A stretch of DNA of 64,000 nucleotides from positions 56,493,908 through 56,557,907 of the forward strand of contig OY821521.1 in assembly GCA_963682025.1 (NCBI GenBank). The letters run 5' to 3'. A program made the position numbers and the translations under genes. This DNA is from Cordilura impudica. Lineage: Eukaryota; Arthropoda; Insecta; Diptera; Scathophagidae. The notes under the pieces are model-generated. The model searched no databases. It was not told the DNA's origin and saw nothing but the letters and a program-made list of their open reading frames with translations. Shown piece by piece: positions 46,333-57,729 of the stretch. Numbering within the stretch: position 1 is the stretch's first letter; each line of letters begins with the position of its first letter.

Positions 46333-46392
46333 GAGAGTGATGTTTCTACAACAGAAGGTTATCCCTTTAATGATTTTAACAATTTGATGAAG
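46333..46392 (+). other. possible 60-nt host exon
   Basis: A pyrimidine-rich run TTTTCTTTTTATAG is followed by 60 nt open in one frame (ESDVSTTEGYPFNDFNNLMK) and then AAG|GTAAAA, a plausible donor. The stretch has balanced codons and looks unlike the AT-rich sequence around it; 60 is a multiple of three. I do not recognise the protein. No second exon was found, which is what one would expect if introns here are filled with transposons. Confidence 0.35.
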
Positions 46393-46563
46393 GTAAAAAC
46401 TTGTTTATGCGAAATATTTCTCTGCAATCTTTCTGCACTTGCACCCCGTTATCACTATCCCTGCACCATTGTTTCCTTGTAGTAGTAATTGCACTTTATA
46501 CTTAGTTCTTTTGTCTATAATCACTTTTTATTGCACTCTATTTCTATATGTATGTATGTATAC

Positions 46564-48952
46564 TAGGGTGGCCCTTCATTATATGGAGAAACAAAAAGTG
46601 TTCAAACTCTCGGTCGCACCCCCCTAGAAATATGCGAATAGCAAAAAAAAACTGAGAAATACACAGTTTTGGGTCAATAAAAAAACATTAGAGGTGGCTC
46701 AACGCAATTGAAAATTTCAAGTGTGTTTTAGTTATATGGGGAAAATATGACTTTCTTTCAGATTTTACGAAAATTTCGTTCTATAGTTTAATTTTTTCGA
46801 CAAATTGTTATATAGTCCAGGATCAAAAAGTTATAAAACTTCAAAATCGAATAAAAACTCGCCAAAAATAGCAAATGCCCCAGACCACTTTGTGCCAAAA
46901 AAAAAAAAAACTAGTTCATGAAATTTTATGGGATTTTTTTCAACTTTAAGATATTAATTAAAGCCAACATCTTGTTTTAGTCTCTATACCTATAGGTACT
47001 CAGATATGAAGTATTGTTTTATTACCACCTTTTTAACCTATTAAGCATTGGACCGAAAATGCAAAATTTTTTTGATAAAATTTTGAAAACTCGTTTTTCA
47101 AGTTTTGAAAAATTTTCTTAAACAAAATTAAAAGAAATTGATTTAGCTCTTTAAGGTCTTGTTAAATGTATTCTAAAGATTAACTGTGTGAATTTTTAGG
47201 TAAATCCCTAAGGCAAAATTTTTTTGACAAGGATTTTATATGTGCGGATTTCGAGAAAAATGGGATTTTTGTAAAATATTCTGTAAATGTAGATACTATT
47301 TCTAAATACTTTGAATTAAAAATTCATCACTTTTCTACTTTCAAATGTTATATTTTATCTTAAGAGCCAAGGGTTTCGGAAAAAGATAATATAACCTCAT
47401 TTGGAATTGGGGTCACATATGACCCCAAGCTAATAAAAGACAATTTATTAAAAAATGTATTAAAAAAAATTTGTAAGAAGATCCACAAATGGCCCAAAGC
47501 TAATAAAAGGCAATTTATTCAGAAGAATACGAAATATAAAATTAATTCTATTTTGGTTTATTTAAGAATGATCTAGTGTGCAATTCAAATTGTTTTCTGT
47601 AATCTCATACGACTTGCAATAAGTATTGCTTTTTTTTTAATTTTATATATCATATTCTTTTGAATAAACTTTATTTTATTAGCCTAGGGCATTTGTAGGT
47701 CTTCTTATTTAATTTAGAAAAATATTGATAGTTTTTATACATAAAATAATTTTATAACAAAATTGGTTAAAAGTTGTTTTAATTTATATTATTTTGATCC
47801 CAGGAGCACTGAAGGGTTAAATAAATACAAATTAATCAAATTATTTTTCTTAAATTCGAAATAGTGGTTTCAATGAGTTTAATAGAAAAACTCATTTTCG
47901 GTCATATCTTAAAATCCAAAGCTGCCTTGGTAAATAATGGGTTAACGTTCTCGGATTTATCTCAAATTTCAGGAACGGAAGTTCTACACATTTCGTTCTT
48001 ATACTTATACTTTAAGCGTCGCATCTAAAAACTCAACAGCACTTACAAAATGTTTGAATTTTTTGAATTAATTGTCTTTTACTAGCTTGGGATCATATGT
48101 GACCTCAATTCGAAAAGGGTTAATGGGGTCGTATTATTTTTTACCGAAACCCTAGGCTACTAAGATCAAATGTAACATTTAAAAGTAGAAAAGTAATGAA
48201 TTTTTGAAACAAAGTGTTTAGAAAGAGTACATTTACAGAATATTTTACAAAAATCCAATTTTTCTCGAAATCCGCAAAAATAAACTCCTTGTCAAAAAAA
48301 TTTTGGTATAGGAATTTACTTAAAGATTCACACAGTTAGTTTGTAACATATACTTAACAAAACCTTAAAGTGCCAGATCCATTTTTTTAAATTTTGTTTA
48401 AGAAAATTTTTTAAAACTTGAAAAAGGAGTTTTCAAAATTTTATCAAAAAAATTTCCCATTTTCGGTCTCAATGCGCAATAGGTTAACAACATGGTAATA
48501 AAACAATACTTCATAGTTGAGTCCTTACTAGTATAGAGACCAAAAAAAAAAAATTATGGCTTTAATCAATTTCTCAAAGTTGAACAAAATGGCATCAAAT
48601 TTCATGACCTAGTTTTTTTGGCACAAATGTGATCTGGGGCATTTGCTATTTCTGGGGGAGGTTTTATTCGACTGTGAAGTTGTAGTATAACTGGAAGGAT
48701 AATTTAATGCTGATGCATAATTAAATAACAACTTGTCGGAAAAATTAAACTATAGAACGAAATTTTCGTAAAATCTGAAAAAATGCATATTTTCCTCATA
48801 TAAACACACTTGAAATTTTCAATCGCGTTGAGGCACGACTAAATGTTTTTTGATTGGCCCAAGACTTTGTATATCTCAGTTTTTTTACTATTCGCCTATT
48901 TCTAGTGGTGAGACCGGGAGTTTGAACACTTTTTTTATTAAGGGCTACCCTA
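46564..48952. mobile_element. foldback-type element, about 890-bp inverted arms
   Basis: The left arm (46564-47455) starts TAGGGTGGCCCTTCATTATA; the right arm (48066-48952) is its inverse, starting TAGGGTAGCCCTTAATAAAA. Shared inner blocks include CAAATGCCCCAGA (inverted TCTGGGGCATTTG), AAAATTTCGTTCTATAGTTT and AGCTTGGGGTCATATGTG. Arms have diverged with many small differences. The outer 8 bp, ATGTATAC and ATATATAT, match at six positions with two transitions and may be an old target duplication. The spacer has no gene. Confidence 0.8.
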
Positions 48953-49206
48953 ATATATATACTCGTATATTCGTTTATAATTTTTATTTACTTGAAATGT
49001 CAGCGTAAAATCGAAACGTGTTGCTATTGCAGTATGCATTAGAAATTCTTTAGATTTTTACTTGTGTCGATTGAAAGGTTTTGGCGCCTTAACTTTACTC
49101 TTTTGATATATTAAAAAATGTTAATAAGTTTATGTTGTGTGATTATTTTGTCTGGCTTTAGGTCATGTACATTAGGGTGTCCTAAAAATTTTTTTTTCGA
49201 TATTTT

Positions 49207-49890
49207 CAAACCGATCGAATCAGAATCACTATCTAATTCGATTTAACGATGTCCGTCCGTCCGTCCGTCTGTGTGTCCATGTAAAGCTTGTAATCAAACT
49301 GCAGGTCGCAAATATGAATATATTTAGATGAAATTTGGTATATAAGCTTCTATCGGCTATCGGATGAACGGTATTGAAATTGGTGAGAATCGGTCCATGT
49401 TCAGACCTAGCCCCCATACAAATTACCCCTATGAAATCGACATAAATTGCCATAAGATCCAAATTGTCATATAGATCTTACTCAAATTGGGTTTATATGC
49501 GTTCATTACATCCATTAATGAGTAGTCCAAAAATGATCCCTTTGGCCCCATATAGGGCTGCTTCCCGATCTTCACTTAAATCTATTAAAAAACAAAAATA
49601 TTGCACTGATTCTTCTCAGATTTGGTTTGTATATATTTTTGCAAAATACAAGAGACTTTTCCAAACATGATCAGGATCGGTCCATTTTTGGATCTAGTCC
49701 CCATATAGATATAGCATCCGATATGAACTTTTTCATATCTGCAGCCAAAAAAATTAATAAAAATCCCACTCAAATTTGGTTTTTGCTTATTTTCTATGTC
49801 CAGTTAGTTTGGCCTGAGAGATAGGGTCTCTAAACGCATGGTATAGGGTATCGTATAGTCGGTCTAGACCGACTATAATTTTCTTACTTG
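49207..49890 (+). mobile_element. M1 element, 5'-truncated, in the left TIR
   Basis: It starts at ACCGATCGAATCAGAATC, lacking the first ~90 bp of M1, and ends with the perfect hairpin and TTTTCTTACTTG. Both the M1 start and about 200 bp of the surrounding TIR are missing, so one deletion probably removed both. Confidence 0.8.
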
Positions 49891-51233
49891 TTTTTTTTTT
49901 TTAAATAGAGGAGACGAATACAATTCCAAAATGCATTCATTTATTAAAATCGGTTAATAATTGATAAAGTTATAATATTTTTAACACAAGAACCACAGTG
50001 CACAGAGCGTTGCACAGTGGGGGTTTTCATGAATAAATTTGGCATAACTCAGGATTTTCTAAACTATTTGTTCGCTTAGAACGAAACTTAACATAGTCAT
50101 TGCTGAGGTGTTATGCCATCGAAGTATGGTCATTGTGGCTATATAGTCCCAAAGGAAATTGCACAGTGGGCCTGCAAAGATGACAACCTCGAAAATTTGA
50201 AAAATTAAAAACGATGCAGCACTCGCATTTTTTGGTTTTTTTCGCTCGAAAAAAATTAATTTTAACTTAAATTTCATTTATTTAAATCAGTCAATAATTA
50301 AATATGATATGAAATATTCAATACAAGAACTAATCTTTTATGGTCTTACGAGTATATTGCATATAACATTTAATAGTTAAATAATATCGTATTCTAATTT
50401 TCTTTTTAAAGTTTTTTTATTACAATCTAGGTAAACTTTTCGGTGTTCTTGTACACAACGTAATAAATACTGCTTTTGATCTTTTTCAGTCGTGATTAAT
50501 CCATGGAAATCCTTCATTAGCTTGACTGCTCTTTCAGCTGTATCATTAACCACTCTCAATGTGGACACTTGTTTCCTGGCTTCTTGAAATGAAACATTAT
50601 TCGACCACAGAGTTGGACTTTGTTTTAGAAAACTGGCGTCGATATTGAGACGATCGCACAAGAATTTACTTCTGATCGAAACAAAGTCAAAAATGTTTTT
50701 TTCTAAATTAAAAAAGAGAAACGTGGTGCATGTTTGTATAAATATATAACGTAGCAAACAACTTGTAAGTAGGATTCAATACTAACCGTATAAGGGACCA
50801 CATATTTCTTCCTTCGATGGGGTATACCTTCTGCCATGACTTATTATGTGTTCGTTGCTTAAATTTGCTACCATTTTCACCTTAGTATCTAGATCGACAT
50901 CCTCGTTAAAAAGTGCCAGTATAGCTATTTCGTCAGTCAAATACCATAAGTGTTGGCTTAGCTTGCATAAGGCTGCCTTTGAAATGTTTTTATCAATTCT
51001 TTCGTAGTCCTTCATAGCTTTTAAAACGCACAAATCTTGGTAAGGTGCCTTTATTGCTGATGCGCATTGTAACCACGGCTTGACGTAGGAAGTCACTATG
51101 AACAGACCGACTTCAAACAAGGCTATTTGATCCTGACTTTCAATGTTCAATTGAGCACTAAATAGTGTTATTTTTAAAGAATAAAGGGCTCTTGCTATCC
51201 ACCGAGCTTGATGCATGGCTCCTGGGGGCCTTA

Positions 51234-52026
51234 TTATACCCTATACCACTATGTGGTTTGGGTATAATGACTTTGTGCTGCTGTTTGTAACAACCAAAAA
51301 TATTTGACCTACACCCATCTTTAATTATACCGATCGAATCAGAATCACTTTCTGATTCGATTTAACGATGTCCGTCTGTCCGTCCGTCCGTCCGTCCGTC
51401 CGTCTGTGTGTCCATGTAAAGCTTGTAATCAAACTGCAGGTCGCAAATATGAATATATTTTGATGAAATTTGGTATGTAAGCTTTTATCGGCCATGGGAT
51501 GAACGCAATTGAAATTGGTGAGAATCGGTCCATGTTCAGACCTAGCCCCCATACAAATTACCCCTATGAAATCGACATAAATTGCCATAAGATCCAAATT
51601 GTCATATAGATCTTACTCAAATTGGGTTTGTATGCGTTCATTACATCCATTAATGAGTAGTCCAAAAATGATCCCTTTGGCCCCATATAGAGCTGCTTCC
51701 CGATCTTCACTTAAATCTATTAAAAAACAAAAATATTGCACTGATTCTTCTCAAATTTTGTTTGTATATATTTTTGCAAAATAAAAGAGACTTTGCCAAA
51801 CATGATCAGGATCGGTCCATTTTTGGACCTAGTCCCCATATAGATATATCATCCGATATGAACTTTTTCATATCTGCAGCCAAAAAAAATTAATAAAAAT
51901 CCCACTCAAACTTGGTTTTTGCTTATTTTCTATGTCCAGTTAGTTGGGCCTAAGAGATAGGGTTTCTAAACGCATGGTATAGGGTATCGTATAGTCGGTC
52001 TAGACCGACTATAATTTTCTTACTTG
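51234..52026 (+). mobile_element. M1 element with exactly resolved ends
   Basis: Removing TTATACCC...CTTACTTG (793 bp) rejoins CCTTA to TTTTTAATTTC and restores the minus-strand codons for AEKKLK-IRPPGAMH without loss or gain of a base. There is therefore no target duplication, and insertion was between A and T. The 3' hairpin is perfect. Confidence 0.88.
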
Positions 52027-53050
52027 TTTTTAATTTCTTTTCGGCATCTCCACCTAGGAATATTATTGATAGCTCTACCAACTCCCGATAATCTTTTCTG
52101 AGCATTTCTTTAGTTAATTTCTCTTTGTAAAAACCAAGCAAGTCCTCAATTTCTGAATCAGCAATGTACGTTGACAACTTGTCTCTATATAACTGTACTC
52201 TCTTTGTGTTGATATGCTTCCAGTTATTTTGCAACTTTTTGAAGAGGGGAATGTCAGGGCTTGTGGTCACATGAGTGACTTTTATTTCAAAAACTGCTTT
52301 CAGCACCAATTCATATATATGATGATGGCAGGCAAATATAATAACTTCCCTATTAAGTCTTTGTTCGATAAGCCTACAAGCACCATTAACACGGCCTGTA
52401 TTAGACGCTGTAGTATCGCAACAAAGAACTTGTACCTTATCTTCTAGATTCCAGTCTGCAATTGCATTCCATACCGCCTGAGCCTGTTCCCTTCCTGTAT
52501 AACTTTCCAAACGTGGCACAGCAAGTAGCTGTTCTTGACTGCCATATGATATTATTATGGGAAGCCTCTCTTCTTTCGATTTCCGTGAGTCCAAAGCTGG
52601 AAAAAGTTTTCCATCCCAATGAATTGTCACAACATCTGGCACCTTGTCTTGGAAGTTGCGTTTTATGACTTCAGCACGATCTTTTCGTCTTGTAGTACGA
52701 ATTCTTTGAATTGTACTTTTGCTGATAGAAAAATCGTCTGAAGTGTGCCCAAGTGCCTCAAGCGTAGCTTCAAGAATAGACATAGAGTCTCGTACGGTTA
52801 GCTGGCATCTATCTAGAGCTTTTACTAGTTTTGGAGTAATAAAGTCTTTTTTATATGTTTTACGTGTTTTGTGTTTAATTTCTGTAGTTAAAGTTGGTAC
52901 ACTCTCGTGTGAATCTACTGTTTCATCTAAGTCGGAAGATAAATAGTATTCTTCCTCGTCAAAAGAAGACGTTGAGGATAATGCTTCGATAAAACATTTT
53001 CCTTGCCGCTTCTCTTCCTCGATCGTCCTAAGATGAACCCTTTCTTCCCT

Positions 53051-53105
53051 TTAGCTGGAGTCGACAAAAAGCTTTATCAGCCAGCTTTTTGTCGACTCCA
53101 GCTAA
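53051..53105. repeat. perfect 23-bp-stem hairpin inside the transposase gene
   Basis: TTAGCTGGAGTCGACAAAAA followed by GCT, a 9-nt loop TTATCAGCC, and the perfect inverse. It coincides with the place where the reading frame changes and probably arose as a local inverted duplication of coding sequence. Confidence 0.85.
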
Positions 53106-54066
53106 GCAGCCAGGTCGCCCCGGCTCCCTTTGGCGCTGCAGAAATGTTTTGTCTTCGCTTATTTTGATTGTTTGAAGTGCGTTTATGTGAGCAATGTCGA
53201 ATAAATTGTCTAAAGTATTGAAAAATCCTTGGCGCTGTTGAACATAACCGTCTTGAGTTTTTTTTAGCATTCTTTTGTAAATTTCTCCAAAATTCATATA
53301 GTTGCACAAGCTTTTTGACACAATTAGGGATAGTTTTGGTGGGTATGCGAGCCTTTTCCCAATATATTATGCATTCACGAATAGCAAGGTTTGCGCTTGC
53401 GTTAACAGTTAAATTTATTACACGTAAATTGTAAAATAAAACACTCATAACTTGCCTATTAGAAGAAAGTTTTGACCCAGTTATTTGATGTTTTACACCT
53501 CCTATTAGATATATATTCTTTTTACCACTTCGTAATCCCACCGACATATTGATTTATTCAAAGTTTATATTATAAATTAAAAACACGATTCACTGAACGA
53601 GAAATTCTGAAGAATGAAGACGAAAAGAGGACAAAATATTCCATACTGATGCCGCGACTGTATTCATGTGTTTACAAATTGGCAAAATAACGGGACTTTG
53701 ATAATACAACGCAACTTTGCACTGTGGTTCTTGTGTTAAAAATATTATAACTTTATCAATTATTAACCGATTTTAATAAATGAATGCATTTTGGAATTGT
53801 ATTCATCTCCTCTATTTAAAAAAATTCATTCTGGTATTTTTTTTTTGGTTAATTTTCTCCAAGGATAACCCAAAGAGAAAAATATGCTTAAAATAGGCAT
53901 TTTTCAAACTTTGGCGTCAAGGAGGCACGGGTTACCACAGTCCAATCGTAATGAAACTTTTTTTTTTGTCATTTTTAGATAAAATGTAAAAAAACTAGAG
54001 GGTATGCGTGTCTAATTTCGATAAAAAAAATTTCTGCCTTATGGCTTGGGACAGGCTAATGTACAT

Positions 54067-54280
54067 ATGTATTTAAAAACAAACAAAAACTCACTAAAAT
54101 TAAATTTTTGATGTGGTTTTTAAATATTTCTCTTTATTATTTCCGATATTTCGATTAGCATCGCTAATCATCTTCCGATATACTTTATTTTATATATTAT
54201 AATTGTTGAGTTGAAAAACGTCTGTTTTTGTCGGCTATCTTCTTGCAACTTTCAAAAAAAAAAAAAAAAAACAAATAAAA
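54067..54280. other. unassigned, with short palindrome
   Basis: GATTAGCATCGCTAATC (about 54155) is a near-perfect palindrome within TTCCGATATTTCGATTAGCA-type text that resembles 3' ends of some non-LTR elements; not enough to name it. An A-run lies at 54258-54271. Confidence 0.3.
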
Positions 54281-54542
54281 GAAATTAAAGCTGGCATACC
54301 TCAGGGCATTGTACTGGGTCCTGTGTTCTATACTATTTTCACTTCCGATATGCCTGTAGCTGATGATGTCACAGTTGCTACGTATGCAGATGACACAGTT
54401 TTTTAATGGCTAGTAATTATACAATATACTAACTTCACGTTTGGTTAAAAACCAACTTAATTGTACTTCAATATGGCTAAAAAAAAATGGAACATCTCCG
54501 TGAATGCTGAAAAATCGGTACATGTCATATTCACACCAATTT

Positions 54543-55740
54543 TTATACCCTATACCACTATGTGGTCAGGGTATAATGACTGTGTGCTGATGTTTATACC
54601 TACCAAAAATATTTGACCTTGACCCATCTTTTATTATACCGATGACTTCAGAATCATTTGCTGAGTCGATTGAGCGATGTCTATCCGTCCGTCTGTATGT
54701 CCATGTAAACTTTGTAATCAAATTAAAGGGGCCGCAAATGTGAACATATTTTGACGAAATTTGGTATATGAGCTTCTATTGGCCATATCATGAATTTCGT
54801 TGAAACTGGTGAAAATCGGTGCATGTTCAGACAGTAGTCCCCATACAAGTGACACCTATGAAATCAACTTAAATTGCCATATGATCCAAATTACCATATA
54901 GATCTCGTTCAAATTGGGTTTTTGAGTGTGTCTTGGACCCATTAATCAGTAGTCTAAAAATAAACCCTATAGAACAATTCTTAGCCATAGCCCCCATATA
55001 AACCTGCTTCCCGATCGTCCTTAATCTATAAAAAAAACAAATATATTGCACAGATTTTTCTAAAATGTGGTTTGTATATGTTTTCGCAAAAAAAAAATAA
55101 CTGACATTACTAAATATGGTCCGGATCGATCCATTTTTCGACCTAGTCCCCATATTAATCCGATATGAACTTTTTCATATTAAAAGGGAAAAAAAATTAA
55201 TAACAATGCCACTCAAATTTGGTTTATACTTATTTTCTATATCTATGTATATATTATAATACGTGAAGGTAAAGCTTTAGTTCCCTTTTTAAGCAATATG
55301 CGGGCACGATGGAGTGTAAAAATTGACATTTTTATAGCTCATATAGAGGAGAAGCTGAGAATGATAAAATTTATGTTAAATCTGTCTGAAAAATATTTTA
55401 AAATCAATAAAATAAAATATTTATTATAATCCGTTACACCCTGTTAATGCGAATGATTTAAATATTATATCAGATGCTCTGTGTTGAATTGTGAATTGCT
55501 AAAATTGATTAACATACCTTTAGGCTCATTTAAATATTCATAAATATCTTATATATGTAGATTAGAAAATATTGGAAGACAAAAATTGAATGAGAAAATA
55601 ATATTTCCTAGAATTTGCACTCGAATTTCGAGTGCTGGGCTATTCTAGTCCAATTAGTTTGGCCTATGAGATAGGATCTCTGAACGCATAGTGTAGGTTA
55701 TCGTATAGTTGGTCTAGACCGACTATAATTTTCTTACTTG
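54543..55740 (+). mobile_element. M1 element nested in the Jockey fragment, itself carrying a Helitron
   Basis: It starts TTATACCCTATACCACTATG and ends with the hairpin ATAGTTGGTC/GACCGACTAT (one mismatch) and TTTTCTTACTTG. The M1 text is broken at 55241 and resumes at 55649 without loss. Confidence 0.85.
55242..55648 (+). mobile_element. Helitron-like element H6 with exact empty site
   Basis: It begins TCTATGTATATATTATAAT and ends GCACTCGAATTTCGAGTGC, TGGGCTATTCTAG. Cutting it out rejoins TTCTATA|TCCAATTAGTTTGG, the normal M1 sequence, so insertion was between A and T with no duplication. Its 3' 150 bp match H1-H5, but the 5' 250 bp differ, so it is another subfamily or has acquired other sequence. 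Confidence 0.88.
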
Positions 55741-56238
55741 TTTTAAATGGAGAAGAGAGCCCTAAATCCAACCGTGTCAAATACCTTGGAGTGCATATAG
55801 ATAGAAGACTGACGTGGACAACCATATAAATGCCAAGATATACTATTTAAATATTAAGACTAAACGTATGTATTGGGTATTAGGCCAAAGATCGGAGTTA
55901 AGCATTGCGAATAAAGCTCTACTATATACAGCTTTTCTAAAACCCGTGTGAACATACAGAATATAATTTTGGGGTACTGCAAGCAACTACAATAATGAAA
56001 TTCTGCAACGTTATCAATCTAAAACCTCATGGTAATTGACTAACGGCAATATACAGAAAGTCCTCATCATACCAAAAGTTAAAGAAGAAATTAGTAGATT
56101 TAGCTCAAAATATATTGAAAGACTTGGTAACTATAATTTATTAGCAATTAGTTTATTGGATGATAGTTTAGAAATACAAAGACTAAAGTTCTAGACTTAC
56201 TTTTTAGAATATAATTTTGGAAATTTATAACTATGTAT

Positions 56239-57320
56239 ATACAAATACACACGCGGACAAAATTATTCACACAAAACCTTATAACTAATACATCAAGCAA
56301 TATCTTCCTATCAAATATATTTAGCAATCTATGCTGTTCACAGCAATTATTTCTTTATTAATAAGATACTGAAAAATAAAAAATTATTAATCATATCTGT
56401 TGGCCTTGCAACATAAAAAATTAAAATTGTCCATTACATCTATTTTAATGAGGACAAAATTATTCACACAATGTAATATTTAGTGTTGTAAAATTCAAAC
56501 TTTTAAATAATATGGCAGCACAATTTTGTTAGCAAAAGAACAGTTATAAATTGGCGTCTTTTAAATTTATCTGTTCAGCTTTTATATAATTTTATTTTTT
56601 GTGAAAATTTCAAAAGCCGTTAAAATGAGTCGTAAACAAAAAGAAATCACGGAGGAAAAAAGAAAAATAATATTGGAGCTGTATGAACAGAATAAGTCAT
56701 GTGCACAAATTGGAGAAATTTTTAATAGAAGCCGATTTACCATGTATAGTATCATTAAAAGTTTTAAAAATGATACAGATTTCAATTTCGTCCGCATACT
56801 AGTAGACCTCGAAAGCTTACTCCAAAGGAAGAAAGAACAGTCGTAAGAAAAATTAAGAAAAACCCAAAAATTTCTTCTACTCAAGTGGCAGCAGAATTGT
56901 TAGAAGAAGTTGGAAAAGAAATTCATCCAAAAACTATTCGCAGAACACTGCATCGTGCTGGTTACAACTCTAGAGTGGCACGATAAGCAAAGCGAATCAA
57001 AGAAAGAGAATTGAATTTGAAAAAACATATGTAAATGAACCTGTGGACTTCTGGAGTACTGTGTTATGCACAGATGAAAGCAAGTTCAATATTTTCCAAT
57101 CTGATGGAAGGATACGTATATGGAGAAAGCCGAATTGTGAACTGGAAAAAAACAACACAGTCAGTACAGTTAAATATGGTGGTGGGGGCGCATGGTGTGG
57201 GGCTGTATGTCAGCAGCAGGTGTTGGTAGGTAGGTGTTCGTTGTTGAAATGATGTATAAGTCGGTTTATCTCAATATATTGAAGGAAAACCTACTTAACA
57301 GCGTTCAAAAGTTAGTTAAT
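56239..57320 (+). pseudogene. Tc1-like transposon, left part with transposase remnant
   Basis: TIR-like CACACGCGGACAAAATTATT, then CACAC at about 56250. The transposase starts MSRKQKEITEEKRKIILEL (56625) with IGEIFNRSRFTMYSIIKSF (a paired-type HTH), then in another frame SRPRKLTPKEERTVVRKIKK (about 56800-56860), TIRRTLHRAGYNSRVAR (about 56935-56985), FWSTVLCTDESKFNIFQSDG (57052-57110; catalytic Asp in TDES) and VSTVKYGGGG. Text compatible with NILKENLLNSVQKL ends at about 57310. The C-terminal third is missing. The matching right TIR is at about 61043-61073. Confidence 0.8.
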
Positions 57321-57729
57321 TAATAAAAGAAACTATATAAAATCAATATCAATATTCTGCGATTTTTATAAGATCACAAAATATTACAAATTGATACATA
57401 CAGACTACTGTTGCAAATATAAAAATACTATAAATAACATTCATATATTCTGTATATGTATATCGATAATAAGCGCAAATTAAAAATAATATAAATATAA
57501 ATTATTTTATTTATACAAAATACTGCAATTTTTAGGGTTGAAAAAATAATATGATTTTAAGGGTTCTACTTTTAGTACATACTTGCAAAAGTAGCATTGA
57601 AACCATAAAATTCTACCCTGTAAAAAATTGGTGTTTAAAAAAAAATTTTTTCTCAGATGATAATAATATAATATAGATGTCAATAATATTTAATTATAAT
57701 ACATTTTTAAAATTTATTATTTAATGTTT
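57321..57729. other. unassigned AT-rich sequence
   Basis: No feature recognised. Confidence 0.35.

Larger units (their letters stand above)
50386..53547 (-). pseudogene. DDE transposase-like gene, interrupted by M1
   Basis: Minus-strand frames in order: MSVGLRSGKKNIYLIGG start (53547), IIYWEKARIPTKTIPNCVKK, NTLDNLFDIAHINALQTIKI with FLQRQREPGRPGC (53250-53100), an acidic part SSFDEEEYYLSSDLDET (about 52970), VVTIHWDGKLFPALDSRK (about 52645), VQVLCCDTTASNTGRVNGAC (52440-52380), FACHHHIYELVL, then after the M1 insert PPGAMHQARWIARALYSLKI (51229-51170), and VVNDTAERAVKLMKDF (about 50560-50510). DGK, CCDTT and NDTAER are candidate catalytic Asp, Asp, Glu sites. This is a protein common in aphids, hydra and flies with hAT-like features; 8-bp duplication agrees. 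A probable intron lies at about 50704-50787. Frameshifts near 53250 and 53050 and the M1 insert inactivate it. Confidence 0.75.
49173..54058 (-). mobile_element. TAGGGTG-type transposon, 4.9 kb, with 8-bp TSD and two M1 insertions
   Basis: The left end TAGGGTGTCC and inverted right end TAGCCTGTCC are bounded by ATGTACAT on both sides (49165-49172, 54059-54066). A long inner TIR continues: AATAGAGGAGACGAATACAA, 'TCCAAAATGCATTCATTTAT', 'AACACAAGAACCACAGTGCA' at 49905-50006 is inverted at 53720-53820. The right TIR is about 340 bp; the left has lost about 200 bp where an M1 copy sits. It carries one transposase-like gene on the minus strand. Confidence 0.8.
54281..56200 (+). pseudogene. Jockey reverse transcriptase fragment, split by M1
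   Basis: EIKAGIPQGIVLGPVFYTIF, TSDMPVADDVTVATYADDT (54281-54402) are RT motifs with an intact YADD. A stop follows, then NISVNAEKSVHVIFTP (about 54490-54537). After the M1 insert (54543-55740) the frame goes on as LNGEESPKSNRVKYLGVHID and RRLTW (55742-55820), the normal continuation with only about ten residues missing. Later pieces (to about 56200) are heavily shifted. A dead, 5'-truncated copy. Confidence 0.82.
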
